Positions 27,120 to 35,262 of a DNA stretch of 64,000 nucleotides are shown in pieces. The DNA is taken from contig JAKBWA010000055.1 of the NCBI GenBank assembly GCA_021841025.1, forward strand, positions 1-64,000, in the 5' to 3' direction. The notes below the pieces were generated by a model. That model saw only the letters and a list, made by a program, of their open reading frames with translations, searched no databases and was not told where the DNA came from. The stretch is from Bacillota bacterium. Lineage in GTDB: Bacteria; Bacillota; Sulfobacillia; Sulfobacillales; Sulfobacillaceae. Numbering within the stretch: position 1 is the first letter of the stretch; every line of letters begins with the position of its first letter. The position numbers and the translations under genes were made by a program.

Positions 27120-28181
27120 ATGGCGTATACGGTGCGACTCGAACCGGTGGGCATCGAGATGGAAGTGGACGAAGGCGAGAGTGTGCTCAAGGCCGCGTTT
27201 CGGCAGGGGATTATGCTCATGCATGGATGCAAAGAGGGGCAGTGCGCGAGCTGCAAATCCATTCTGCTTGACGGGGATATTGACTTGCTGCAGCATTCCA
27301 CCTTCGCACTGCCAGATTACGAACAAGAACAGAATTACATTCTTTTGTGTCGGACGATACCTTACAGTGATGTGAGTATTGAATTGCTCAATTACGACGA
27401 GGAAATCCTGAAATTTGCCATTCCCGTTAAAGAATATGCCGCCACCGTCACGGGGATTGAGACGTTAACACATGACATGCGTCTATTGCGTGTACACTTA
27501 ACCGATCCTCAGGGCTTGCGGTTTTTTGCCGGGCAATATGTGGATTTAAGTTTGCCTGAGTTTGGTGTAAGCCGGTCGTATTCAATGGCCAACACGCCAT
27601 CTTCGTCCCAGGACTTGGAGTTTATCATCAAAGTGTATCCCGGGGGAGCATTTTCTCAAGCGTTGAATGAACGGATTAAACCGGGTGATCCGATTAAGGT
27701 GACAGGACCTTATGGCATTTGCTGCCGGCGGGACAATGATAGCCTGGTGATTTTGGCCGGCGGCGGATCGGGCATGGCCCCTTTGCTTTCTATCTTCTAC
27801 GACCTGTTGGAAAATCATATTGACCGCCCCGTGCGCTTCTTTTACGGCGCGAGAACTCCGGATGATCTGTTTTATGTGGACAGGATTTTGGAGGCGGGAA
27901 AAACTCTCCGGGATTTTCAATTTGTGCCCGCTTTATCCCATCTCCCAGATGGACAATTGTGGGACGGAGACAGGGGATTTATCCACGAGGTTGTCAACCG
28001 GCACTTAGAGAGGACTCAAGACGCGGCAGCCGACGCCTATGTCTGCGGTCCTCCCCCCCTTATCGATGCCATCGTCCCCATCTTGCGGATGAAGGGTCTC
28101 GATGCAGATCGCATCTACTTTGACAAGTTTTATCAGGCTTCTCCTCTGCTATCTCCCATTAACCAAAGGAGTGATCAATAA
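27120..28181 (+). CDS. mimB: Monooxygenase reductase (2Fe-2S, FAD, NADH)
   Basis: About 353 residues in three domains. An N-terminal plant-type ferredoxin has cluster ligands Cys37, Cys42, Cys45 and Cys77. The FAD-binding domain has RSYSMANTP near 152-160, and the NAD domain has GGGSGMAP near 214-221. It moves electrons from NADH through FAD and the 2Fe-2S cluster to the di-iron site of the hydroxylase. The ATG at 27120 follows GGGGAGGG; a TTG three codons earlier is possible. Its stop overlaps the next ATG by one base. Confidence 0.92.
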   Translation: MAYTVRLEPVGIEMEVDEGESVLKAAFRQGIMLMHGCKEGQCASCKSILLDGDIDLLQHSTFALPDYEQEQNYILLCRTIPYSDVSIELLNYDEEILKFAIPVKEYAATVTGIETLTHDMRLLRVHLTDPQGLRFFAGQYVDLSLPEFGVSRSYSMANTPSSSQDLEFIIKVYPGGAFSQALNERIKPGDPIKVTGPYGICCRRDNDSLVILAGGGSGMAPLLSIFYDLLENHIDRPVRFFYGARTPDDLFYVDRILEAGKTLRDFQFVPALSHLPDGQLWDGDRGFIHEVVNRHLERTQDAAADAYVCGPPPLIDAIVPILRMKGLDADRIYFDKFYQASPLLSPINQRSDQ

Positions 28182-29257
28182 TGGCCACGACATTCAACAA
28201 ATCCGCAGCGGCCGGCGCGAAAAAATTTGCCGACTGGGATTCCCGGCATTACCGCTACTATAAACCCAAAGGACGCAAGGCGACTCTCTATGAGGACGTG
28301 ACGGTCGATGTCCAGCCGGATCCCAACCGTTATTTACTGCAGGGATGGATTATATCCTTCGCAGATGGCATTCCCGCCTACTCTCCCACCCGCACGCGCC
28401 TGAATTGCAGCGACTGGCACTTTTACAGAGCCCCTGACGAAGAATGGGAACGGCCGCACTACCAACGCCAGTCGGCTATTGTGAAGATGATTGGTCAAGC
28501 CGTAGCCAATGCTCGCCAGCAAAAAGCCGTTAGCAACTTTGATCCCGACTGGGTCCATATTTTGCAAGATCATGTGAGTGCGTCCAAGCACGCCGAATAT
28601 GGATTAGGCACAGCGCTTATGAGCGCCCAGCGCGACGGCATGACCCAGATGATCAATAATTCGATCTTAACCAACGCGTCCTACAAACTCCGCTATTCTC
28701 AGGATTTGACCCTGTATTTCGCCGATATTGCTCCCGATTTTTCCCAAACGTTTGATGAATCGGCCGGAAAGGAGCACTGGCTAAACGACCCGATTTGGCA
28801 GCCGACCAGAAAATTGGTGGAAACGGTATTGGCCACGGCCGATCACTTGGAGCAATATTTTGCCATCAATGTCCTCATTGAACCGTTGGTACTGGAGCTG
28901 TTCCGCAGTGGATTTGTCATGCAACTGGCCGCTTTGCATGGAGATTTTCTCACACCGACCGTGATCTCAGCCGCGGAAGCTGACTATTCCCGGAACATGG
29001 TCAACACCATTTCACTCATGCAGATTTTGGCGGACGACGAGAAATTCTCTCAGCAAAACCAAAAGGTAATGACAGAGTGGCTACGCCGTTGGTGGCCGTT
29101 GGCCACTGAGGCAGCTCAGCACCTGCAGCCTATTTGGTCATTGCCTCGGGTCAAGGCGCGTGGGTTTGCGGATGCCATGAAGAATGCCGAGAACCACGTC
29201 CAGCAAATCTTGCGCCAGATCGGCGTTGATTTTGAGGAGGGAGGAGAGCATTCATGA
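28181..29257 (+). CDS. mimC: Propane-type di-iron monooxygenase, hydroxylase small subunit
   Basis: 358 residues, the beta subunit of the hydroxylase. It has the ferritin-like helical fold without iron ligands and stabilises the alpha subunit in an alpha2-beta2 enzyme. DWHFYRAPDEEWERPHYQRQ and QDHVSASKHAEYGLG are typical of the family. TAATG overlap with the reductase gene and an ATGA overlap with the coupling protein indicate translational coupling. Confidence 0.9.
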   Translation: MATTFNKSAAAGAKKFADWDSRHYRYYKPKGRKATLYEDVTVDVQPDPNRYLLQGWIISFADGIPAYSPTRTRLNCSDWHFYRAPDEEWERPHYQRQSAIVKMIGQAVANARQQKAVSNFDPDWVHILQDHVSASKHAEYGLGTALMSAQRDGMTQMINNSILTNASYKLRYSQDLTLYFADIAPDFSQTFDESAGKEHWLNDPIWQPTRKLVETVLATADHLEQYFAINVLIEPLVLELFRSGFVMQLAALHGDFLTPTVISAAEADYSRNMVNTISLMQILADDEKFSQQNQKVMTEWLRRWWPLATEAAQHLQPIWSLPRVKARGFADAMKNAENHVQQILRQIGVDFEEGGEHS

Positions 29258-29595
29258 GTGCGCGACAGGATAATCTGAAACGGGAAATTTCCACCAAATG
29301 CGGCGTGACCTTAAATGACAGTGTCGAAGGCCGGGTCATAGCCGAGGTGATGGCCCAAAAACCCGGGGTGGTCGTGAAGTATTATCCGGCCATGATTCGT
29401 ATTGACGGAGAAGGACGCCTCGAATTCGACATGACCGAATTCAGTGAGGCCCTAGGCTATGAATTAACCCCGTTCCTCTTCGAAGTCGAGACATCAACCC
29501 ATTACGGGCGGATGGTGCGTTTCGATGACAAAGTCGTACTGTTCGGACGATTGGAAGATGCCCTACAATACGAAGAAGAAGAAGCTGACAAATAA
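29254..29595 (+). CDS. mimD: Monooxygenase coupling (effector) protein
   Basis: 113 residues, the cofactor-less regulatory protein of the MmoB/DmpM group that docks on the hydroxylase and couples electron flow to substrate oxidation. It contains the family pattern of a conserved N-terminal SVEGRVIAEVMAQKPGVVVKYYP and a closing GRLEDALQYEEE. It starts within the stop of the small-subunit gene and is followed 48 bp later by rpoN. Confidence 0.88.
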   Translation: MSARQDNLKREISTKCGVTLNDSVEGRVIAEVMAQKPGVVVKYYPAMIRIDGEGRLEFDMTEFSEALGYELTPFLFEVETSTHYGRMVRFDDKVVLFGRLEDALQYEEEEADK

Positions 29596-29643
29596 GCTTA
29601 AGACACAGGATACCAGGCGGGATGAACCAAAGGGGCCAGAGCG

Positions 29644-30981
29644 ATGCTCAATCACCAACTTGAAGACCGCTTGAATCAATCCCAGAATCTGGCGATGACG
29701 CCCCAGATGGTGGTGTCATTGAAGGTGCTGGCGTTGTCCGGACCGGATTTGGCCTCTTATTTGCAAGAACTCTTGCTGGACAATCCGGTTGTGGAATTGA
29801 CCCACCCGGATTACGCAAGGGCCTTGGACTACTCGGGTATCACCTGGGCCAAAAACGCGGCCAAGGACCCCACAGACATTGCCGATCCTCAAAATCACGA
29901 TCTGTACAGCTATGTTGAAGAACAGATCAGACTCATGCTTCCTCTAGGAAATTGCCGGCAATATGCTTTGTTTATTGCCGGCAACTTGAATCCGGATGGC
30001 TATTTGCGCATGAGTACCCGAGAATTGGCCCAGGCCATCAAGGTCAGTGAGGCGGATTTATTTCCGGCGCTAAGAGTTGTCCAACAGTGTGATCCTGCAG
30101 GAATCGGAGCCAGGTCCTTGCAGGAATGTTTATATTTACAAGCCTTAAGACGCTTTGGCGCATCACACCTGCTCACCCAAATTCTCCAGGACCACTGGGA
30201 CGCTTTGAAATCCCCTTCGCCGTCCCGACTGGCCAAGACACTGAAACTGACGAACCAAAGAGCCTTGGAGATATTGCAAGATTTACGGCTTTTGCAACCT
30301 AAACCAGGGGCTGCCTTTGGTCCAGGGGCTCCCGTTATGACGGGATATCCCGATATTCAGATGTCATGCCGTCCAAAAGGCGAGGTAGCCGTCGAAGTGC
30401 TTAAGGATTCGCAACCCTCACTCTCTTATGTCCCGGAATATAAACGCTTGAGCAAAACGGCACAAGACCCGGCGGTGACGGATTTCCTGGCGCAGTCCCT
30501 AAAACAAGCCCGGTGGGTCCAAAAAGCCTTGCGAGAACGGCAGAGCACCTTGCAGACGGTGGGATCCTTGATGGTGGTCCGGCAAAGAGGTTATTGTTGC
30601 CAAAATGAGCCGTTATTGCCCCTCACGGTTAAAGAGATGTCACAGACTCTGGGATTTCATGAATCCACCATCAGGCGAGCGATAGCGGACAAAATCTTGA
30701 TCTGTCCCCGGGGATTTTTGCCCTTGTCTAGTCTTTTGTGCGAGCCTGCCACCTTCGACCATAGCGTGTCCGTGGCAATGATCAAAGACTGTATCCAGTG
30801 CATGATACGAGGAGAAGATCCCGCTCATCCCCTCTCAGATGCGGCAATAGCTCATCAACTAGAAAAAAGAGGAGTGTGGGTTGCCCGGCGCACCGTCGCG
30901 AAATATCGCCAGGAATTGGGTTTGCTTGCCGCCCACCAGCGCCGGCAACAAAGAGACTTGGGATGGCGGCAGCCGAAGTAA
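29644..30981 (+). CDS. rpoN: RNA polymerase sigma-54 factor
   Basis: 445 residues. Region I is Gln/Leu-rich (LNQSQNLAMTPQMVVSLKVL), the acidic linker is short, the core-binding region includes LNPDGYLR and CDPAGIGARSLQECL, and the C terminus carries the RpoN box ARRTVAKYR at 414-422, the signature that reads the -24 element. All parts needed for function are present. It lies 48 bp after the coupling protein gene with no terminator between, so it is transcribed from its own type of promoter together with the enzyme, giving potential positive feedback. The ribosome binding site (AAGGGGCC) is modest. A sigma-54 gene placed inside a catabolic operon is unusual. Confidence 0.93.
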   Translation: MLNHQLEDRLNQSQNLAMTPQMVVSLKVLALSGPDLASYLQELLLDNPVVELTHPDYARALDYSGITWAKNAAKDPTDIADPQNHDLYSYVEEQIRLMLPLGNCRQYALFIAGNLNPDGYLRMSTRELAQAIKVSEADLFPALRVVQQCDPAGIGARSLQECLYLQALRRFGASHLLTQILQDHWDALKSPSPSRLAKTLKLTNQRALEILQDLRLLQPKPGAAFGPGAPVMTGYPDIQMSCRPKGEVAVEVLKDSQPSLSYVPEYKRLSKTAQDPAVTDFLAQSLKQARWVQKALRERQSTLQTVGSLMVVRQRGYCCQNEPLLPLTVKEMSQTLGFHESTIRRAIADKILICPRGFLPLSSLLCEPATFDHSVSVAMIKDCIQCMIRGEDPAHPLSDAAIAHQLEKRGVWVARRTVAKYRQELGLLAAHQRRQQRDLGWRQPK

Positions 30982-31060
30982 TGCAGCTTTCGTCATATGA
31001 ACGCCCACACAACTTTCCTAAGAATCTCCTGAAATTTGGCAAAGAAACCGCCGCCTAAAC

Positions 31061-31132
31061 GTGCCTGGTTAGACGGCGAAAGTTCATTAACGAAGCACAA
31101 GGGGTGGAAAGGCTGTTGGCTGGAAACACCCC
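31061..31132 (+). other. Possible structured RNA leader
   Basis: Two consecutive stems can form before the beta-helix gene: GTGC (31061) with GCAC (31095), enclosing GTTA/TAAC, and GGGGTG (31101) with CACCCC (31127), enclosing a GGCTG repeat. It does not match any riboswitch I can recall, and chance is possible. Confidence 0.25.
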
Positions 31133-31176
31133 GGCGGGGATCCAACCTAGGAAAAACGTTTTGGTCAAAGGGAGGC

Positions 31177-31821
31177 ATGATGAAAGACGAGATGGAGATT
31201 TACGATTTCGGTGACGGACAAGGGTCTGTTTTAGCCCGCCGCCATGAAAATGGCGGAGGTTTGGTGGCGGCCACAGCGCACGTTGAGCCGTCTGCTTTTG
31301 TGGATGAATTCGCGGCCGTGTTTGGACAAGCGGTGGTACGCGGTGTGGCCAAATTGCTGGATCGTGCGCGAGTGGGCGGTCATGCCACCGTAGAGGAACT
31401 CGCGACTGTCAGAGAACAAGCCTTAATAGAAGGATCCAGCCATGTGTACGGTTCAGCTCAAGTATCCGGATCTGCACGCTGTGACGAGTTTTCCCAAGTG
31501 GGAGGGAATGCGCGCATATTTGATCAAGCCCAGATATCGGGGCATAGCCTGATCGCTGATAACGCCTGGGTTTATGGCCAGGCGCAGGTGAAGGATTATG
31601 CCAAAGTAAGGGGCACGGCCCGCGTAAGTGGAAGTAGTGTCATCACAGGACAGGCAGTGGTCAGTGGATATGTCAAGATTGATGACAACGCCCTGGTCGA
31701 GGAGAACAGCGTAGTCGCCGGAAACTGCTCACTCAAAGGCAATGTCCGCATTACCGGCCACGCCGAAGTCATCGGTTTTGTGGAGATTGACCACGGTGTG
31801 GTGAATGATCACAGGGAATAG
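31177..31821 (+). CDS. Repeat protein with predicted left-handed beta-helix
   Basis: About 214 residues made almost wholly of short repeats of the form [A/S]-x-V-x-[G/D]-x-A, each about 6-8 residues (VGGHATV, VYGSAQVSGSARC, VRGTARVSGSSVITG). This is the spacing of hexapeptide or YdcK-type beta-helix proteins, which stack into a triangular prism. Some are acetyltransferases, but I see no transferase motif, and many are structural or anti-freeze-like scaffolds. The start is one of two adjacent ATG codons (31177/31180), directly after GGGAGGC. It lies 195 bp after rpoN on the same strand and may belong to its transcript. Confidence 0.65.
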   Translation: MMKDEMEIYDFGDGQGSVLARRHENGGGLVAATAHVEPSAFVDEFAAVFGQAVVRGVAKLLDRARVGGHATVEELATVREQALIEGSSHVYGSAQVSGSARCDEFSQVGGNARIFDQAQISGHSLIADNAWVYGQAQVKDYAKVRGTARVSGSSVITGQAVVSGYVKIDDNALVEENSVVAGNCSLKGNVRITGHAEVIGFVEIDHGVVNDHRE

Positions 31822-32175
31822 GGTTGTCTCGAAGCCCGGAATAGGGTTGTTCTCACGGATATGAAGATGGATTTTGGGATAGATGAGTTTTTCCGTAAAG
31901 GGAATTGTCAGCATGCGCAATAGAGAACGAACAACTCTTTGCTTTGAAGCCCAGCCTGTGTTCTTCCAAGAGACTGAGACGATGACTCAAGGCAATCCAC
32001 TCACATGCGTATCATCATCCTGATCACAAACAATAACCGGAGTGCCTTAAACTAGGCGGGAGAGAATATTCCCGGGTTGCACACCTTGCAGCAATCCCAC
32101 GCGGTATCGTGAGCATTTTCCTGGGGCATGAATTTTAGGCTTGAAATGGCGAAGATACAACACGGGTTCTGACGA
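31822..32175. other. Intergenic, nothing supported
   Basis: 354 bp between convergent genes. A direct repeat GAATAGGGTTGT occurs twice (31817 and 31840). I found no strong terminator hairpin. Confidence 0.4.
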
Positions 32176-32859
32176 TCAATGCCCTATTATCAAGGGAACA
32201 GCGACACTCAGCAAATCGATGAGGTTATGCAAAATTGCGGCTCCCCATAAATTCTGGGTGCGGTCATAATAATGACCTAAGATCAGGCCGATGACAAAAG
32301 CAAAGCTTGCTTGTCCGATCGTGAGGCTCAGTGGCTGATACCATAGATTGCCTACATGAGCGAGACCGAATACGAGAGCCGTCCCAATTGTCCCCAAACG
32401 CAAGCTTCCCCAGACAGGAGATGCCATGATGCTGTGGTTCATCGCCGTTTGGATGAGCCCCCGAAACAACAGCTCTTCCGTTGGGCCAACCACAACACCC
32501 TGAAAAATGAGAAGAGAGACAATCGCGTGGTGAGCGGGAGGACCCGGACTCAAAAGCACTAGAACCAAATAGAGAGTGCCCACAAGGATCCATGGGCGAA
32601 ACCATCCACTGAGGCCTTGTCGCGACAAACGCCCCAAAGGAAACCGACGCCCTAGAATCCACACCCAAAAACCTACGATGGCGAGATACCAAGCGTGAGT
32701 GAGATAGGCTAAGGCCAGATTGTTGACGCTGTGGGGTGTAAAGGCCTCCAGCCCAAATCCCCCACAAAGCGCCAAAAGCAACGGGCCGACGATATCGGGC
32801 CATCCCTGCGCAGGTGTTTGCTTGTGCGGTCGTAAACCCGATCTTCTTTCGGTAAACAT
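32176..32859 (-). CDS. CPBP-family intramembrane metalloprotease
   Basis: 227 residues with about seven hydrophobic segments. The three CPBP/Abi motifs are in order: EELLFRGL (the EExxxR motif with catalytic Glu residues), FGLAHVGN (metal His) and GAAILHNLIDLL (second metal His). These membrane proteases relate to CAAX prenyl endopeptidases; in bacteria they process peptides or give bacteriocin self-immunity. It stands alone, with GGAGACAAG before the ATG, and no peptide gene is visible next to it. Confidence 0.85.
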   Translation of the reverse strand: MFTERRSGLRPHKQTPAQGWPDIVGPLLLALCGGFGLEAFTPHSVNNLALAYLTHAWYLAIVGFWVWILGRRFPLGRLSRQGLSGWFRPWILVGTLYLVLVLLSPGPPAHHAIVSLLIFQGVVVGPTEELLFRGLIQTAMNHSIMASPVWGSLRLGTIGTALVFGLAHVGNLWYQPLSLTIGQASFAFVIGLILGHYYDRTQNLWGAAILHNLIDLLSVAVPLIIGH

Positions 32860-33300
32860 TAGCTTGTCTCCACACGCCCCCCACCGTCTACCGTACGTTC
32901 TTTTCCTTAGGGTCTCAATGTTTCATTTTGAATCGCTTGCCAGCGCATTTTGTCGACTTCACACAGGCTCGCAGTTGTAGGGCGCACCATAGGCATTTGC
33001 CACCGAACCCTCCTGATGTGGTAGCAATAGCCGTATCCAGTGTAGGTATTTGCCGTGTTTTGGGCCCTATCCCTGTGCAACACTGATTTCACTCGAAGCA
33101 TTTATATAAGGTGTCTTTCAAATGGCTGCTACGACAGATTATACCCTAATGACAAGGCCAATTTATTCATTGAAATTGTGAAAAGAGAACCGTGTTGAGA
33201 AAAATCCTCTGTCAAACCCAACACCCCGAGAGACTGGAGGGACTACAATACATGCAGCACTCCTAATCTTTTTACGGTGCAGCTTTTCTGTAGTCGCCTG
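32860..33300. other. Intergenic, nothing supported
   Basis: 440 bp containing short frames only. The right end leads into the broken MFS gene, and more of that gene may once have occupied part of this stretch, but I see no further recognisable piece. Confidence 0.4.
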
Positions 33301-33531
33301 CATGTGAGCAGATCAACCGCATCGGGCGAATCGATGGCCATGATTAATAGCATGGGAGGCTTAGGTTCATTTGTTGGCGCCTATTTTGTCGGATACCTTA
33401 ACGCACGTACAGGCGGGCCTAATGACGGATTTCTCTTCATGTCGTGAAGTCTCGTCTTGTCAGCAGTTCTGACAATGCTGGTCCACACCAGGCCCGCCGT
33501 GTCTATTGAAACCGCTCAACGCGCGCAATAA
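33301..33531 (+). pseudogene. 3' fragment of an MFS transporter gene, with internal stop
   Basis: The + frame reads SMAMINSMGGLGSFVGAYF, then VGYLNARTGGPNDGFLFM, a TGA stop, and SLVLSAVLTMLV, ending at TAA 33529. This is the last two transmembrane helices of an MFS permease of the anion:cation symporter (phthalate/hexuronate) group. The N-terminal 80 percent is absent and one codon is a stop, so the gene is dead. It lies just upstream of a 2-hydroxyacid dehydrogenase, a common partner of such transporters. Confidence 0.7.
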
Positions 33532-33574
33532 CCTGGAGAGAGATCAGGCGAGTTCACAATACTCTCAGGGAAGG

Positions 33575-34531
33575 ATGCATAAAGTGGAGATCTGCCATGC
33601 TGTCACACCCTTAATAGGATGGGATACCGTAAATTCGGGTCAAGCTCAGTGGTCTTTCGGAATCCCAGACTCCCATCTTTTGCCGGACATCCAAGGATTG
33701 ATCACCAATCCTTCATTTCCCCTAACACGCGAACGATTGACTTCCATGCCCAATCTCGTTGTGGTCTCGTCCTATGGGGTGGGCTATGACTATATTGACG
33801 TTGAGGCGGCTTCAGAATTAGGCATTCTGGTCACCCATACGCCCCATGCCGTCACCCAGGCCACAGCAGAATTGGGATTGACACTGGTTTTGGCCTTGAT
33901 GCGCCACATCGTCATTCATGACCGGGCTGTGCGACAAGAAAGCAACAGCCCCCACCCCATGTTGTCCCATCACGCAATTCTGGCGCATGATGCCTCGAGT
34001 CAAACCGTGGGCCTGGTGGGTTATGGGCGCATCGGCCAGCGGCTTGGCCAATTGTTAGACGCCGTAGGCTTTCAAGTTCTTTACACCAGAGCTCACGGTC
34101 CTCTCGCTGATCACCCGGGCTACCGTGATTTGCACAGCCTGTTAGAGGAGGCCGATATTGTTGTTCTAGCTCTCCCTCTGACGCCGGATACTCGCCACGT
34201 TCTCAACAGCAGCACAATTAAGCTGATGAAACCGACTGCCCAAATTGTGAACATCGGACGCGGACCATGCATTGATGAGAGAGCCTTGGTGGGCGGGTTA
34301 CAGACACAGCAAATTGCGGGGGCCGCTCTCGATGTGTTTGAATTCGAACCGCGCGTCAGCAAGGCATTGCTCCACATGCCGCAAGTAATTCTCTCGCCGC
34401 ATGTGGGCACATTAACTAAGGAAACACGCATTGAGATGACTCGCGACGCCGTGTCAAACATTCTCGCGGCCCTAGACGGCTGTGATCAAAATGCCGTCAA
34501 TGCCCAGTACTGGACACGCCGTCCCCACTAA
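33575..34531 (+). CDS. D-isomer-specific 2-hydroxyacid dehydrogenase
   Basis: About 318 residues, NAD(P)-dependent dehydrogenase that interconverts 2-keto acids and D-2-hydroxy acids (glyoxylate, hydroxypyruvate or phosphoglycerate type). The Rossmann motif is VGLVGYGRIGQRLG. The catalytic Arg is in NIGRGPCIDE, the Glu in FEFEP and the His in LSPHVGT, all in expected order. The start is ATG 33575 (GGGAAGG directly before it) or GTG 33584 (better spacing); the frame is open upstream into the MFS remnant. The dead MFS gene before it suggests a former uptake-and-oxidation pair. Confidence 0.88.
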   Translation: MHKVEICHAVTPLIGWDTVNSGQAQWSFGIPDSHLLPDIQGLITNPSFPLTRERLTSMPNLVVVSSYGVGYDYIDVEAASELGILVTHTPHAVTQATAELGLTLVLALMRHIVIHDRAVRQESNSPHPMLSHHAILAHDASSQTVGLVGYGRIGQRLGQLLDAVGFQVLYTRAHGPLADHPGYRDLHSLLEEADIVVLALPLTPDTRHVLNSSTIKLMKPTAQIVNIGRGPCIDERALVGGLQTQQIAGAALDVFEFEPRVSKALLHMPQVILSPHVGTLTKETRIEMTRDAVSNILAALDGCDQNAVNAQYWTRRPH

Positions 34532-34817
34532 GCCAAAGCTCATGGATCGGCCATTTCTCATTGTGAGAGATGCTGTTACTGTGGTACCAAAGAGCTGAAG
34601 TCACACTGCCCGCTTTCAGATCTTTGCCCCATGTTCTCGGCAGTAAAGGACTCATGGCAATTTGTCTCTTCTATCTTTACTTTGCTTACCCATTGGAAAT
34701 GGGCGCGCTCTTCTTTTATCCAGGCCAGAGCGCGCCGATTTGGGTTTACCCATCGGACCTTTGATGCCACTGTTGAAAAATTTTTTGTATTGCATCATCC
34801 ATAATTATTTTCCCAGT

Positions 34818-34836
34818 GTTATACTAGTTATATAAC
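34818..34836. promoter_or_regulatory. Operator and -10 of the YtrA-type gntR gene
   Basis: Inverted repeat GTTATA-N7-TATAAC overlapping a TATACT -10 hexamer, 15 bases before the regulator start. Autorepression is likely. Confidence 0.5.
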
Positions 34837-34851
34837 ATAGGGGTGATTGCC

Positions 34852-35262
34852 ATGATGTTTTTGATCAAATGGGATAGTGAACAACCCTTGTACCTGCAAA
34901 TTCGCAACCAGGTCGTTGAAGCCCTGGCTCGAGGGGATATCCGCCCCGGAGATTCCCTGCCTTCTATTCGAACCTTGGCCGAAGAGCTGGCAATCAATCT
35001 GCACACGGTTCACAAAGCCTATCAGTTGTTGGATCAAGAGGGTTATATCCGGCTCTCGCGGCGCAATGGCGGTATTGTCCGTGATTTAGCGCATCCCGCT
35101 CAGGACTTTGTGGAGGGTTGGCGAGACAGACTTTCCACGGTTTTATCCGAAGCTTTTGCTCAAGGCATGACCTCGCCAGAGATCCTCCAACATTGCCAGC
35201 AAGTCACCCAGGAATTTTCTAATAAGACCCATCATCAAGATGAGGGGGAGGGTGTTTTTTAA
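34852..35262 (+). CDS. GntR regulator, YtrA subfamily
   Basis: 136 residues: an N-terminal winged helix (PLYLQIRNQVVEALARGDIR, LPSIRTLAEELAINLHTVHKAY, RRNGGIVRD) followed by only about 45 residues, the short tail of YtrA-type GntR proteins. These repress a linked membrane-protein or ABC operon, often in response to envelope stress. The ATG at 34852 has GGGGTG upstream. TAATG overlap with the next gene means co-translation with the DUF1648 membrane protein. Confidence 0.85.
   Translation: MMFLIKWDSEQPLYLQIRNQVVEALARGDIRPGDSLPSIRTLAEELAINLHTVHKAYQLLDQEGYIRLSRRNGGIVRDLAHPAQDFVEGWRDRLSTVLSEAFAQGMTSPEILQHCQQVTQEFSNKTHHQDEGEGVF

Noticed and set aside
31030-31176. Riboswitch upstream of the beta-helix gene
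   Set aside because: Stems exist but I cannot match them to a known riboswitch core, and the downstream gene gives no hint of a ligand. Kept only as a low-confidence structured leader.
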